Assembly: GCF_022530855.2 (NCBI RefSeq)
Contig: NZ_CP099567.1
Span: 2,480,001 to 2,544,000 of the forward strand
Reading direction: 5' to 3'
DNA: 64,000 nt
Source of the DNA: Candidatus Vondammii sp. HM_W22
GTDB lineage: Bacteria > Pseudomonadota > Gammaproteobacteria > Chromatiales > Chromatiaceae
Numbering within the stretch: position 1 is the stretch's first letter; every line of letters begins with the position of its first letter. Positions 37,370 to 47,624 of the stretch are shown here, piece after piece. Below the pieces are notes generated by a model that was given only the letters and a program-made list of their open reading frames with translations, did no database searches and was not told where the DNA came from. A program made the position numbers and the translations under genes.

Positions 37370-39483
37370 ATGAATAAGGAAGTTACACAGCATCATCAGA
37401 CCTTTGACAGCCTGAAACATAAGCAGGATGGCGGTGTAGAGTTCTGGACTGCCAGAGAATTACAGGCAGTGCCTGACTACAGCAGGTGGGGAAAATTTGA
37501 ACCTATCATCAACAAGTTCAACACGGCCTCGAAACAGCCTGAGTGCTACAACCCTTCAGATAAACTGATTGTGCTCATCGATGAAGGCCATCGCAGCCAG
37601 GGTGGAGAAAATCACGAACGCATGCGTAAGGCGCTGCCAAATGCCGCCTACATCGCTTCCACCGGCACACCGTTGCTGAAGAACGACAAGACGACCAATA
37701 AATTTGGGCCGATTATCCATGCCTACACTATGCAGCGGGCGGTGGAGGACGGCACCGTCACGCCACTGCTTTATGAAGAGCGTCAGCCGGATCTGGCGGT
37801 GAATGAGAAGGCCATTGATAGCTGGTTCGATAAGATTACGGCGGCGCTTTCCGAGGAGCAACGGGCCGACCTGAAGAAAAAATTCGCCCGCAAAGGCCCC
37901 GTCTATAAATCCCAAAATCGCATTGAACTGATCGCCTGGGATATTGCGGTGCATTTTAATGAGAATATTAAAAAGGTGAACCACGGTCTGAAGGCCCAGG
38001 TTGCCTGTGACAGTAAATTAAGCGCCATTCGCTATAAAAAATACCTGGATGAAACCGGACTGGTGAGCAGTGCTGTGGTGATTTCGCCGCCAGATATACC
38101 CGCGAGGGGCATAAAGATCTCGATGAGGAGAAGCTGCCGGAAGTGCAGCAATGGTGGAAAGCGAATGCAGGCCACGATGCCGATGGGTATGAGCGATCCG
38201 TGCTGGATGATTTTTCCACCCCAGGTGCTCCCGACCTGTTGATCGTGGTGGATAAACTACTCACGGGTTTCGATGAGCCCCGTAACACCGTGTTGTACAT
38301 CGACAAGCCATTGAAGGAACACAATCTCATTCAGGCCATTGCACGGGTGAACCGCCTGCACGAAGAGAAACAGTACGGTCTGCTTATTGATTACCGCGGC
38401 ATCCTCGAAGAGCTCGATACGGCCATTCAGCAATTTCAGGATCTGGCCAGCCGGACCCAGGGTGGTTATGACATTGAGGATATTGATGACTTATACAACC
38501 AGATGAGCACCGAGTATAAACGCCTGCCACGCTTGCATGATCAGTTATGGGCGATTTTTGCCGGCGTGAAAAATCGCCAGGATCTGGAACAGTATCGACA
38601 GATCCTGATTCCTGTATATGGCGAAGATGGCGATGGCAACAGCTATGACAAGTGTCAAAAGGTGCGCGAAGATTTCTACTCTGCCCTGACCGGTTTTGGT
38701 CTGTGTCTGAAACTGGCCTTGTCTTCTCAATCGTTTTTTGAAGATGGCAGCATTTCCGAGGCGATGATTCAGACCTGGAAAGTGGATTTGCGCTTCTTTA
38801 CCAATCTGCGCAGGATCGCCCGCCAGGATGCCCAGGAGACCATTGATTACAGCAGCTATGAGGAACAGATCCGGCGTTTGGTGGACAAGCAAGTGGTCGG
38901 TAATGAAATCAAAGAACCCCAAGGCGTTTATATCGTCAACGAACTGGGTCGGGAGCCAGTCGATGAGTGGTCCAAAGAGAAGACCCGAAACGAAACCGAC
39001 CTCATTCGTACCCGAGCCAGGAAAACCATTGAGCAGGAGCTGGCGGGCGATCCCTATGCGCAAAAGGTATTTTCCCAATTGCTAAAAGAGGCCATTGCCG
39101 AGGCTGAGGCCCTGTTTGACCATCCACTCAAGCAGTATGCCCTGCTTAAGACCTTTGAGGAGAAGCTTGCAGTGCGTCAGCTAGAGGGGATTCCTGAATC
39201 GCTGAATGGAAACCGTCACGCCAGAGCCTACTATGGTGCAATGCGCTTGGTGATGGGCGATGACGACCCTCAAGATCTGGCGGATGAGGCCCTTGTCATT
39301 GATCGGGTTATAGACCAGGCAGTTGCTGAGCAGTCGCTGAATCCCCAGGGTATTGAGGCGGAGATCCGCAAAGGCTTGCTGCCGAGACTGTTCAAACTGT
39401 TTGGAATGGATAAGACAAAAGAGGTCATTGACTCGGTCATTCAGATCACCCGGGTGGGTTTGAGCCGTGGAGAGCGCCGTTGA
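37370..39483 (+). pseudogene. dinD-hsdR chimera (type I restriction subunit, truncated and frameshifted)
   Basis: The first ~47 residues (HHQTFDSLKHKQDGGVEFWT then ARELQAVPDYSRWGKFEPII) match DinD/DNA-damage-inducible D proteins, which often lie inside type I restriction loci. From about 37510 the frame is HsdR, entering at FNTASKQPECYN and motif II KLIVLIDEGHRSQGG. The HsdR nuclease domain and Walker A helicase motif are therefore missing. At about 38095 a TA duplication (gatataccc) shifts the frame; the helicase core resumes as KLPEVQQWWKANAGHDADGY, LLTGFDEPRNTVLYIDKPL and QAIARVNRLHEEKQYGLLID, followed by the C-terminal domain to 39483. It cannot act as a restriction motor. Confidence 0.88.
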
Positions 39484-40208
39484 TTGACCAGCGTTTGCAG
39501 TACGGGGAGGTGGAAATTTCCTATCAGGTATTTTTTGTGCCGGGAAGAGAATACAAAATTGCTATCCATGTTCACCCGAATGGGCGAGTGCAGGTTGACG
39601 CACCCCCTCAAACATCACTGGCCGAAGTCAAACAAGCCGTCAGTAGGCACAGCCAATGGTTGTGTCATCAACTTCAGCGTATCCGAGAACAACGTACCTG
39701 GATATTGCCCAGGGAGTACGTCAGCGGCGAAAGCCACTTTTATCTGGGTAGGCGATATGTGCTGAAGGTCAGATTAAATAGACGGCAACAGGCCAGCGTA
39801 AAATTGCAGCGGGGGCAATTTCTGGTCACGACGGGAGATACCACTCGGGATGCCGTTAAAACCCTGTTATGGAATTGGTACAAGGATCACGCCCGCAATC
39901 AAATCGACCGGCGGTTGGAGACCTTGTGGCAGGAGACTAACTGGGTACGGGAAAAGCCGGCCTGGAAATTGCGGGCCATGAAGAAACAATGGGGCAGTTG
40001 CTCTCCAAAAGGTATTTTGTCGTTGAACCCTCACCTTGTGAAAGCGCCATCACACTGTATTGATTATGTGCTGCTCCACGAACTGTGTCACTTGAAGTTC
40101 CATAATCACAGTCGGTATTTCTACCGCTTGCTTAAAAAACAGATGCCGGAGTGGGAGGCGGTAAAAGGGCGATTGGATGGCATGGCGGAATTGCTATTGA
40201 ATAGTTAA
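39480..40208 (+). CDS. YgjP-like (DUF45) zinc metallopeptidase
   Basis: 242-residue protein with a gluzincin-type motif HELCHLKFHNHSRYFYRLL near residue 200: His-Glu-x2-His plus the distant H-x4-F. It also has the family's KKQWGSCSPKGILSLNPHLV block (about 168-188). These M48/YgjP-like proteins are frequently encoded next to hsdR, as here, but their substrates are not established. The start is a TTG at 39480 overlapping the hsdR stop by four bases, typical of coupled translation; no better start is present before the conserved region. It is the only intact gene of the restriction locus. Confidence 0.88.
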   Translation: MIDQRLQYGEVEISYQVFFVPGREYKIAIHVHPNGRVQVDAPPQTSLAEVKQAVSRHSQWLCHQLQRIREQRTWILPREYVSGESHFYLGRRYVLKVRLNRRQQASVKLQRGQFLVTTGDTTRDAVKTLLWNWYKDHARNQIDRRLETLWQETNWVREKPAWKLRAMKKQWGSCSPKGILSLNPHLVKAPSHCIDYVLLHELCHLKFHNHSRYFYRLLKKQMPEWEAVKGRLDGMAELLLNS

Positions 40209-41041
40209 CCTGCTTTTTTATCGAAGTTTTTGTATGAAATAAGCTGAGTCCCAACCAGCGATAGCACAACATAGGCGGCAAAGAACCAGAGGCCGGCCTG
40301 CACTTCAGCGTGGATCATCCCCCCTTCCCCGCTGGTGGAGAAAAAAGCGACAAGGATTGCTACCACAAAGACATCTGCCATCGACCACTTACCAAGATGC
40401 CGGCTTATGTGGAGCCCGCGCAGGGAGAAGTGGTGAGTCCTGCTGAAGAGTGTCAGCCAGGCCACCAGGTTTTTTAGCACGGGAATCACGACGCTGAAAA
40501 AGAACAGGATAATGGCCAGCCACAAGTTGCCGTTTTGTTCCAGGGCGGCGATGGTGCTTAACACCCCTTTTGACTGAAACTGAAAAACCGTTTCACCGAG
40601 TACCGGCAGCTCTTTACTCGCCTCCAGTGAGAGGATCGGTGTTGTCAGGCCAACCAACAGTGCGATAAAGGCAATCGTGAGTGTGGCATAACCCAGATCA
40701 CTCAGGCGGCGGCGAACCCACCAGGTGGTAACAGCGATCACCACGGAAATGATAAAAAAGATGGCGGTGGTCATTCTGACTGACAGGTGATAGGCTGCTT
40801 GCAGTGTTTTGTGCTGATTAAGAATCTCCACCTGGCCGGAATAGCCGTCATAGAGACCGAAGCTCAGTATCTCCAGCAGTTGGCGACTGCTGCTTTCCAA
40901 TTGGGCCTCCGCCTCCAGTTGACTGATGATGAACAGTGTCTCTTGCTCATAGGCATGGGCCTGCTCCCAGGTTTTCCATCCGCTCCAGATCAGCAGCAGG
41001 AACAGCAGGCCGGGCAGAATCCATTTTATTGCTGTATGCAT
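40205..41041 (-). CDS. PqiA-domain inner membrane protein
   Basis: 278-residue membrane protein with an N-terminal helix, a periplasmic loop of about 65 residues (EQETLFIISQLEAEAQ..) and then a paraquat-inducible-protein-A domain. The latter is marked by LTTPILSLEA, VIPVLKNLVAW and especially HLGKWSMADVFVVAILVAFF near residue 220. Four to five further helices are visible. PqiA proteins belong to membrane-lipid transport systems with MCE partners; no MCE gene is adjacent. It converges with the YgjP gene (3' ends overlap by four bases) and lies behind tgpA on the same strand. Confidence 0.85.
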   Translation of the reverse strand: MHTAIKWILPGLLFLLLIWSGWKTWEQAHAYEQETLFIISQLEAEAQLESSSRQLLEILSFGLYDGYSGQVEILNQHKTLQAAYHLSVRMTTAIFFIISVVIAVTTWWVRRRLSDLGYATLTIAFIALLVGLTTPILSLEASKELPVLGETVFQFQSKGVLSTIAALEQNGNLWLAIILFFFSVVIPVLKNLVAWLTLFSRTHHFSLRGLHISRHLGKWSMADVFVVAILVAFFSTSGEGGMIHAEVQAGLWFFAAYVVLSLVGTQLISYKNFDKKAG

Positions 41042-41114
41042 GTCGGGTTAGGTCATTCCGGGGCAGGTTCGGTGTGTCTGTTAGTGGTTAATATAACAGA
41101 GGATGCCATTACCA

Positions 41115-43093
41115 TCAGGGCCGAAAAGCACGAATCAGCTGGTGAAAACGTTGCCGTGACTTCTCGCCGTCGAGACGCCCATAGTGCAGGCCGATATAGA
41201 GGGCGATGATTTTTCCAACGGGAATTTTCAGATCAGCCCTTTTGGCGCCGATGCGTTGAAAGTAGTCCCTTGGGCCTTCGTGAGCCAGACGGGGAATTCC
41301 CGACCGCTCCATTCGTCTGCAGAAACGGAGATAACCGGCTTGAACCGGCGCCAGTTTTTCCCGGGCCCGGAGCCACAACAGAAGGCTGATCAACAGAATC
41401 AGCAACCCGGTGGCAGCGATCATGCCGATAGCCAGTTTGGCCCCTTTCAGAAAGTTCAGCCCCAGCAGGTCCATCAGCCGGCCCTGCTGTTCCATGGAGT
41501 AGCCGAGAACCCAACGGTGCCAGGATGCATTCATCGCATCGACGCCAAAGCGGACCTGTTTTGCGAAACGCTTAAGAAAATCTGACTCCACACTGCCGAA
41601 ATTGATCGGGATACCGGGGGCCAGGCCCTCATCAAAATCGAACTCAAACGGTCGTTCAATACGTTCCGGTGCTACCGCGGCGGTGGGGTCTGTCCGAACC
41701 CATCCAAGATTCTCAAGCCAGACTTCGGCCCAGGCGTGGGCATCTGACTGACGCACGATGAGATGCCCTCCCATCGGGTTGATTTCGCCGCCCTGATAGC
41801 CGGTTACTATCCGTGCTGGGACGCCCGCAACCCGCATCATGGTGACGAAGCTGGTGGCATAGTGTTCGCAAAATCCCCGGCGTGTTTCAAACAGAAATTG
41901 ATCCGCAGGATTATCATCCAGTAATGGTGGGTAGAGGGTGTAGTAAAAAGGCTCCCGACGAAAATAGTTCAGTGCCTGGTTTACCAGGGTACGATTGCTG
42001 TTGCTGGCGGAGCGCCAGGTCTGTACCAGCTGACGCATTCTGGCTGTGATGTTGTCGGGAAGCTGCAGTCCGCGTTGTCTCTCCTCTTCAGTGAGTGCGC
42101 CGGTGTTGTAATTCAGCCGCGAACTGATCTCATACCGATAACGTTTGCCTGAGGGTTGACTGCCGATAATTTGAAAATCGGGCAACAGAGCGTAGCGCCG
42201 GGCGGTAACCGATCGGGAAGATCGAGGGCAAAGAGCCATTTGTTGGACGATGGCTCAAGGGTAACGCTGTAATCTACCGGTGGAGCCATTGCTGTGAAGC
42301 GAAGTTGCTGTTCCTTTGGAGATTCACCCCTGCTCCAACGCCGGCCATCACTCTCCCAGAGCACCGGGCCGCGCCAGTAGCGCGCCTCCGGTGGGGGAAC
42401 CTCCTGTTTGAAATCGACTCTGAAAGCGACGGCCTTGGAGCGAATCAGCTCACTGATACTGCCGGGTGTGATGCTGTCGCTGAGTCCGGTTACGCCTCTG
42501 GTCTGGTCAATGCCAAGATTCCACAGAGGTCCGGAAAAGCGGGGGAAAAAGATAAACAGCGCCACCATGATCGGCAGGGCCTGGAGCAGCAGTGACAATG
42601 AGAAGCCGAAGGAGTTAAGCGGTTTTGGTGACGGGCGGCTGCGGCTGGTCTCCACCAAAATGCCGATCAGTCCAACCACTATCAGCAGTACATAGCCGAC
42701 CAACAGCATCTGTTGTTCAAACAGAAACAGGGTAATCAGAATAAAGAAGCCGAGAAAAATGGTGACATAGAGGTCTCTTCGCCGGCGTATTTCCAGCAGC
42801 TTCAGGCCCAACATGGCAGTGAGCATGGCAACACCAGCCTGACGGCCAAACAGCAATGGGTAGTGTTTCAGTACAATGGCGAATCCCGCCACGGTGAGCA
42901 GAAACAGCAGCAGACGTCCCAGTTGAAGCCGGGGCCGATAGATTGCCACGAGACGCAATGCTAGTGTCGTCAGAAAAAACAGCGTGATCCAGATACTGAG
43001 ATGGCGGAAATGTGGCGCCACCATCAGCCCCATCAACAGCGCAAGGGTGAGGAACTCTCTGGAAGTCAGGCGGATTTCGGTTGCGACCTTCAT
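41115..43093 (-). pseudogene. TgpA-type transglutaminase membrane protein, frameshifted
   Basis: Product of the moxR-DUF58-tgpA operon. The N-terminal half (43093 to about 42200) has five to six membrane helices plus a DUF3488 region (RFSGPLWNLGIDQTRGVTGL, RGPVLWESDGRRWSRG). At about 42195 one base is missing (..RLPPGATLCCP); the correct sequence resumes in the next frame (YALLPDFQIIGSQPSGKRYR). The transglutaminase core then shows Cys in RRGFCEHYATSFV, His in QSDAHAWAEVWLE and Asp in WVRTDPTAAVAPERIE. A last helix and a cytoplasmic tail follow to 41115. The lesion separates membrane and catalytic parts. Confidence 0.87.
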
Positions 43094-44037
43094 CCTTTTT
43101 CACCAAATAATGCCAGTGCCGCAAGGCAGTTATGCCGGTGATTCTGCCCCCGGGCCGGGCTGATTTCGAAACCCGGGAGTCTGAGTCCAAACTCCTGTTC
43201 CTGGTCACAGGCGTCCAGTATGCCGCGACAGAGACGGCTCAACCGGGCCTCGGTCTCCATCTCAGGAAGGCTGTGCCAATCGATCCAAAGCCGTTCAGAC
43301 CGGTCGCCGCCAAACTGTTTGGTTTGCAGACCCTGTTCTCTTGCGAACGCCTTCCAGTTGATATGTCGGGGAGAATCGCCGTCATGATAGGGCCGAAGCC
43401 CGACAAAATCATCCACTCCTGCCCCACGATCCCCCTTTGCACTTTGGCTTTAGTCCGGCATATCCGCTGGAGGGATCCGCTTGCCTGGTGCAGGGTAGAC
43501 TAGGCATTCACTCTCCAGCTCTACATAACACCATGCCCGCAACAGTCCGGTTGGATAGCGGGTGGAGATGCTAAATCGGGGCAGCCCCAGTTTTCCCCGT
43601 CGGGGTGCAGACAACAGGAGAGAGAGTGATTGGCGGGATCTGTTTTGAAGATCGGTCTCAACGGCCTCACTTCCCTTTAACTGCAGGCGGATATCGGGTC
43701 GTTCACTGCGCCGTTTATTGATCAGCAGAATCTCAAAATTTGCTTTATCTCCGGCAAAGATAGGATTGACTCTCCCTGCCTGCAGTTCCACACCCAGCAG
43801 GTTTCGCCAAGTGTGTAGTATGGTTACCAGACCGAGACCGGCGAGAAGAAAGGTGAGGAAAAAACCGAGATTGTTGGCATAGTTGATGGAGCCGATAAGC
43901 ATCAACATCAACAGCAGGCCAAAGCCGAAACCGTAGCGGGTTGGCATGATATAGATTTTTCGTGGCCTGATTTGCACCAAGCCAAGGTTATCCGCCTCGG
44001 CCAGCCTGAGAAAACGACTGAATGCAGAGAGTGCCAT
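43090..44037 (-). pseudogene. DUF58 protein with in-frame stop
   Basis: 316 codons in one frame with a single TAA at 43450-43452. The N-terminal part has two helices (FGFGLLLMLMLIGSINYANN, LTFLLAGLGLVTILHTWRN) and a beta-rich domain. After the stop (PPADMPD-stop-SQSAKGDRGAG) comes the DUF58 signature FVGLRPYHDGDSPRHINWKA, the family's most conserved block. DUF58 proteins are partners of MoxR ATPases. Its stop overlaps the tgpA start (ATGA) and its start overlaps the original moxR stop (TGATG). The signature cannot be made unless the stop is read through. Confidence 0.88.
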
Positions 44038-44953
44038 CAGGGCAGTGGGACCGATTCTAGTAGCTGACGCGCCAGCTCATCCCCTTCATCAGCGCCGGTG
44101 TCGGCACTGCTATGGAGACGGTGGGCCACAGTGGAATGAGAATTGCCTGAACATCTTCCGGTAACACTTGGGAGCGTCCATCGAGCAGCGCCCAGGCCCG
44201 GGCACCGTTGAGGAGTGCCAGTCCTGCCCTTGGGGAGAGACCATGATTATAGCGGAGATTATTACGGCTGAACTGCAGCAGGGCCTGAATGTAATCCAGC
44301 AGGGCATCCGAAACATGAATTTTGACAACCTGCTTCTGAATGGCTTGTAGTTGGCCCGGTGCAAGCACCGGCCCGATGCCGTTCAGCAATTCCCGCCGGT
44401 CGCTGCCGGCCAGCAGTTCCCGTTCGGCCTGGGCGTCGGGATATCCGAGGTGAATACACATCAGAAATCGGTCCAGCTGAGACTCCGGCAGTGGGAAGGT
44501 GCCGATTTGATGAGCCGGATTCTGAGTGGCTATGACAAAGAAGGGTTCCGGCAACTTGCGGGTCTCGCCATCGGCTGTTACCTGACGCTCTTCCATCGCC
44601 TCCAGCAAGGCACTTTGCGCCTTTGGGGTGGCCCGGTTGATTTCATCTGCGAGCACCATTTGCGAAAAAACGGGGCCGGGATGGAACCGGAACAGACCCT
44701 CATCTCGGACATAGATCGAAACACCGAGAATATCCGCCGGTAACAGATCGCTGGTGAACTGTATACGCTGGTAGTCAAGCCCCAGCAGCTTTGCCAGGGT
44801 ATGAGCCAGCGTTGTTTTTCCCACCCCTGGCAGATCTTCAATTAAAAGATATCCCTTTGCCAGCAGGCAGGCAAGGGCAAGGCGTATGGCGTTCTCTTTG
44901 CCGAGAATGATTTGCCCAGCCTGTTGAATGATAGGGTCAAGTGTCGTCTTCAT
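44037..44953 (-). pseudogene. MoxR-type AAA+ ATPase with C-terminal frameshift
   Basis: The AAA+ domain is complete: Walker A DLPGVGKTTLA (about 41-50), Walker B VLADEINRATPKAQSALLEA (about 100-120), sensor 1 VIATQNPAHQIGTFPLPE and the MoxR lid domain (GLSPRAGLALLNGARAWALL). After VLPEDVQAIL one base is missing near 44133, giving an abnormal tail that stops at 44057. The adjacent frame reads the expected family ending (HSTVAHRLHSSADTGADEGD then ELARQLLESVPLP) with a stop overlapping the DUF58 start. The ATPase core might still fold. MoxR acts as a chaperone-like ATPase with DUF58/VWA partners. Confidence 0.82.
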
Positions 44954-45061
44954 ATTGATATCAACTTCATTCCGTGTTTTTGACTCTGGACAGTGCTTGT
45001 TGGTAAAGACTAAAAAAGGGACGCTATGGAACGCTGTTTATTCTCATGCTATCACTTAAAG

Positions 45062-45741
45062 ATAGCCTCTAAAAACCTTCCAAAATCAGCGATATATAGC
45101 AACCAACTCAAACAACCATTGGTAAAAGTCATGCAGCCAAGTTTTTTGATCATCAAGACCGATCTGAACTCCTTGAGCAACAGGGAGACCCGCGACCAAA
45201 GCTGGAAAGTACCATAGACTGGGAGGCCTTTCGGGTATTGTTGGGCTCAGTTTATAAAAACAGTGATCCCAGTAAAGGCAGGCCCCCACCTTACGATATG
45301 GTACTGATGTTCAAGGTGTCTTACAGCATTTGTTCAATCTGTCCGATGATCAAACAGAGTTCCAAATACCGGATCGCTATAGCTTTTGTCGTTTTCTTGG
45401 GCTGAGCCCGGGGAAGATAAGGTACCCGATGCTAAAACGGTTTGGGTGTATCGTGAGCGCCTGAAAGAATAGGGCCTTGTCGGTAAACTCGTTTCAGAAC
45501 TGTTGACCCGGATTAATGTAGCAGACTCCAGTGCTCGCAAGGGACAGATTGTAGATGCCGCTATCGCTCCAGCACCCAGGCAACGTAATAGACGAGAGGA
45601 AAATAGGCAGATCAAAGCCGGGGATAGCCCTGAGGCATGGAGTGATAACAAACGCCGCCAGAAGGATGTTGAAGCCCGCTGGATCATGAAGCATGGCAAA
45701 ACCCACTATGGATACAAAAAAACTACCGGCATAGACCGAAA
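45062..45741 (+). mobile_element. IS5-family element, 3' truncated
   Basis: Left end ..AGCCTCTAAAAACCTTCC at about 45062. The transposase reads on the plus strand in fragments (LLGSVYKNSDPSKAGPPPYD near 45240; RYSFCRFLGL near 45380; SSARKGQIVDAAIAPAPRQR near 45530; RQKDVEARWIMKHGKTHYGY near 45660) with a deletion near 45320 and other shifts. The sequence leaves the IS5 pattern at about 45740 with no right end. Confidence 0.75.
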
Positions 45742-45987
45742 GAATTTCAAGAAATCCTTGAACAAGCAAATACTCGTATTTCTAGAGTTCGCTTTAAAAT
45801 AGATGAAGAAAGTAAACCAGACCAACATACAGAAGCAGGCAGTGCGGAGTGGTTTTTTATCCTAGCTGATGAAATTAGAAAGGTGGTGGAGGATAGTCTC
45901 CCGAAACTTATAATATTGCTAAAAGTGAAATCCCATAAAAACATAACAAATCGCTGCACTGGACTAATTACTCGCTGGCGCTCGTAA
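45742..45987 (+). pseudogene. Unidentified gene fragment between IS5 and IS256
   Basis: 82 codons open: EFQEILEQANTRISRVRFKI, DEESKPDQHTEAGSAEWFFI, LADEIRKVVEDSLPKLIILL, ending RWRS. Charged and helical in appearance; no family recognised. It starts where the IS5 similarity ends and stops at the edge of IS256 copy C, so it is probably the middle or end of a gene truncated on the left. Confidence 0.35.
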
Positions 45988-46919
45988 TTATACTGCCTGG
46001 GTTAAATATATACCGCCAAGCGTTCTTCGAACTCAATCATAAATCTATTCAGTGCTGGTTTCCAATGACGGATCGGCATTGTCCACTTTTTCGATGCGGC
46101 CTGGATTGCCAGGTGGATTACCTTCTTCGCCGAGTCATCGGTGGAAACAACTTCCGCTTTTTGATCACTTTGCGAATGACGCTGTTCAGCGACTCAATGG
46201 CGTTGGTCGTGTAGATCACTTTTCGTCTGTCCTCCGGGTAGTTGAACAGCGTGCTGAGATTCTGCCAATAAGCACTCCAGGAGCGGCTGATCTAGCGAGG
46301 TAAATTGCTTTGTTGATCACTTTCTTGTCTTGCCGGATTTTAACGACAATGCTGCCCAGATAAACAATAGGCTGAGTCGCACCCAGGGAGCGAGATTGCC
46401 ATTCGACAACCTGTTCGGTAACCGCATCAGTAACTTTGGATATGAGTGTCGCGGAGACATCGGCTCCGTACATTTCCCTGAATGTCGTGACAATTGCGGG
46501 GGTCATCATACCCTGAGCATACAGGAAGAGGATCTTGTCATGCATTGAGGTAAATCAACGCCGGTGCTTTTTAACCAGCCGGGGTTTAAAGCTGCCCGCT
46601 CTTTCTCGTGGAGTATCCCCTTCAAACTGGCCATCTTCCGTTTGCAAAGTCTTGCCAGTAGTACCGTTGCAGCTATTACTCGCTTCGGGTTGTTCATGTT
46701 TGGCAAAGCCAAGGATGATCAGCCGGTTCAACGTTGAGTGCTGCATCGACCGTGATTTTGGCCAGCATTGGCCGAAACTCGTTGTGATCTTCTTCAGTTT
46801 TGACGTTATTAGCGGCTGCTTGGGCTATCGCCTGGAGCTCTTTTTTGTCGATCAGCTGCCTGTCCTCTCCCTTGTTTGGGTTTAATGATAGGCAGTTACA
46901 CAGAATTTAGGTCTGTCTC
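45988..46919 (-). mobile_element. IS256-family element, copy C, internally deleted
   Basis: The right end ..GGCAGTTACACAGAATTTAGGTCTGTCTC (to 46919) is good; the left end is degraded (only TATACTGCC..GGGTTAAATATA remains near 45990). The transposase has lost about 390 bases in the middle: the C-terminal third (LSTLFNYPEDRRKVIYTTNA) is joined directly near 46294 to KVINKAIYLA of the N-terminal half. Extra stops (e.g. FTSMHDKILFLYAQGMMTPA preceded by a stop) confirm it is dead. Confidence 0.82.
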
Positions 46920-47015
46920 ATAGCTAATCCTATAGAGAACTTACCATTTTTGTTGAACCGAAGGTGCGGTATAGTGCTCTGCTTCCAAGTTTACTGACAG
47001 TGTGCTAATTATCCC

Positions 47016-47618
47016 GTGTCCAATCAACAGATCAGCTATATCATCGGCGACCGACTCTACCTCAATATCACCGACAGATGCACCCTGGAGTGCGCCTTCT
47101 GCCCGAAGACTCAGGGTGTTCATAAGGTCCATGATTATGACCTGACCCTGAAGCAACGGCCCACGGTTGAGCAGATAATCGCAGCCATTGATGACCCTGC
47201 AAAATATGCTGAGGTAGTCTTCTGCGGTTTTGGAGAACCCACACTGCGGTTCAAGGTACTGCTTGAAGTGGCCCGCTACATAAAGGCGAATGGTGGTAAT
47301 GTCAAAATCAACACCGACGGGCTGGCTAATCTTGTCAACAAACGCAATGTCCTGCCGGAGATGGCCGAATGCGTGGATGCACTCTCTATCTCGTTAAATG
47401 CGCAGAACGCTGAAGTCTATGATCGCCACTGCGTCCCGGCATTGGCTGGCTCTTATGAAAAGATGCTGGAATTTCTAGCGAAGGCCCCAAAATACATCAA
47501 GGATGTCACCGCTACGGCCATTGATGGCCTGGAGGGGGTGGATATTGCCGCCTGTGAGGCACTGACGGAAGAACGGAATGTTAAATTCCGCTGTCGTCAA
47601 CTGGGTAAAGTAGGATAA
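47016..47618 (+). CDS. TatD-linked-type radical SAM protein
   Basis: 200-residue small radical SAM protein. The cluster-binding motif is C-x3-C-x2-C at Cys22, Cys26 and Cys29 (RCTLECAFCPKTQG), and the SAM-contact glycines are VVFCGFGEPTLR near residue 70; NGGNVKINTDGLANL follows. Length and the opening YIIGDRLYLNITDRC match the family known as TatD-associated radical SAM proteins, although no tatD is in view. The start is a GTG at 47016. It is six bases upstream of the dioxygenase gene and shares its strand, so the two are very likely one transcript. Substrate unknown. Confidence 0.88.
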   Translation: MSNQQISYIIGDRLYLNITDRCTLECAFCPKTQGVHKVHDYDLTLKQRPTVEQIIAAIDDPAKYAEVVFCGFGEPTLRFKVLLEVARYIKANGGNVKINTDGLANLVNKRNVLPEMAECVDALSISLNAQNAEVYDRHCVPALAGSYEKMLEFLAKAPKYIKDVTATAIDGLEGVDIAACEALTEERNVKFRCRQLGKVG

Positions 47619-47624
47619 AATCGG

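Noticed and set aside
47016-47618. Reading the radical SAM protein as truncated because it is only 200 residues
   Set aside because: Start, cluster motif and end agree with the short TatD-associated family, and the next gene begins six bases later, so the length appears natural.
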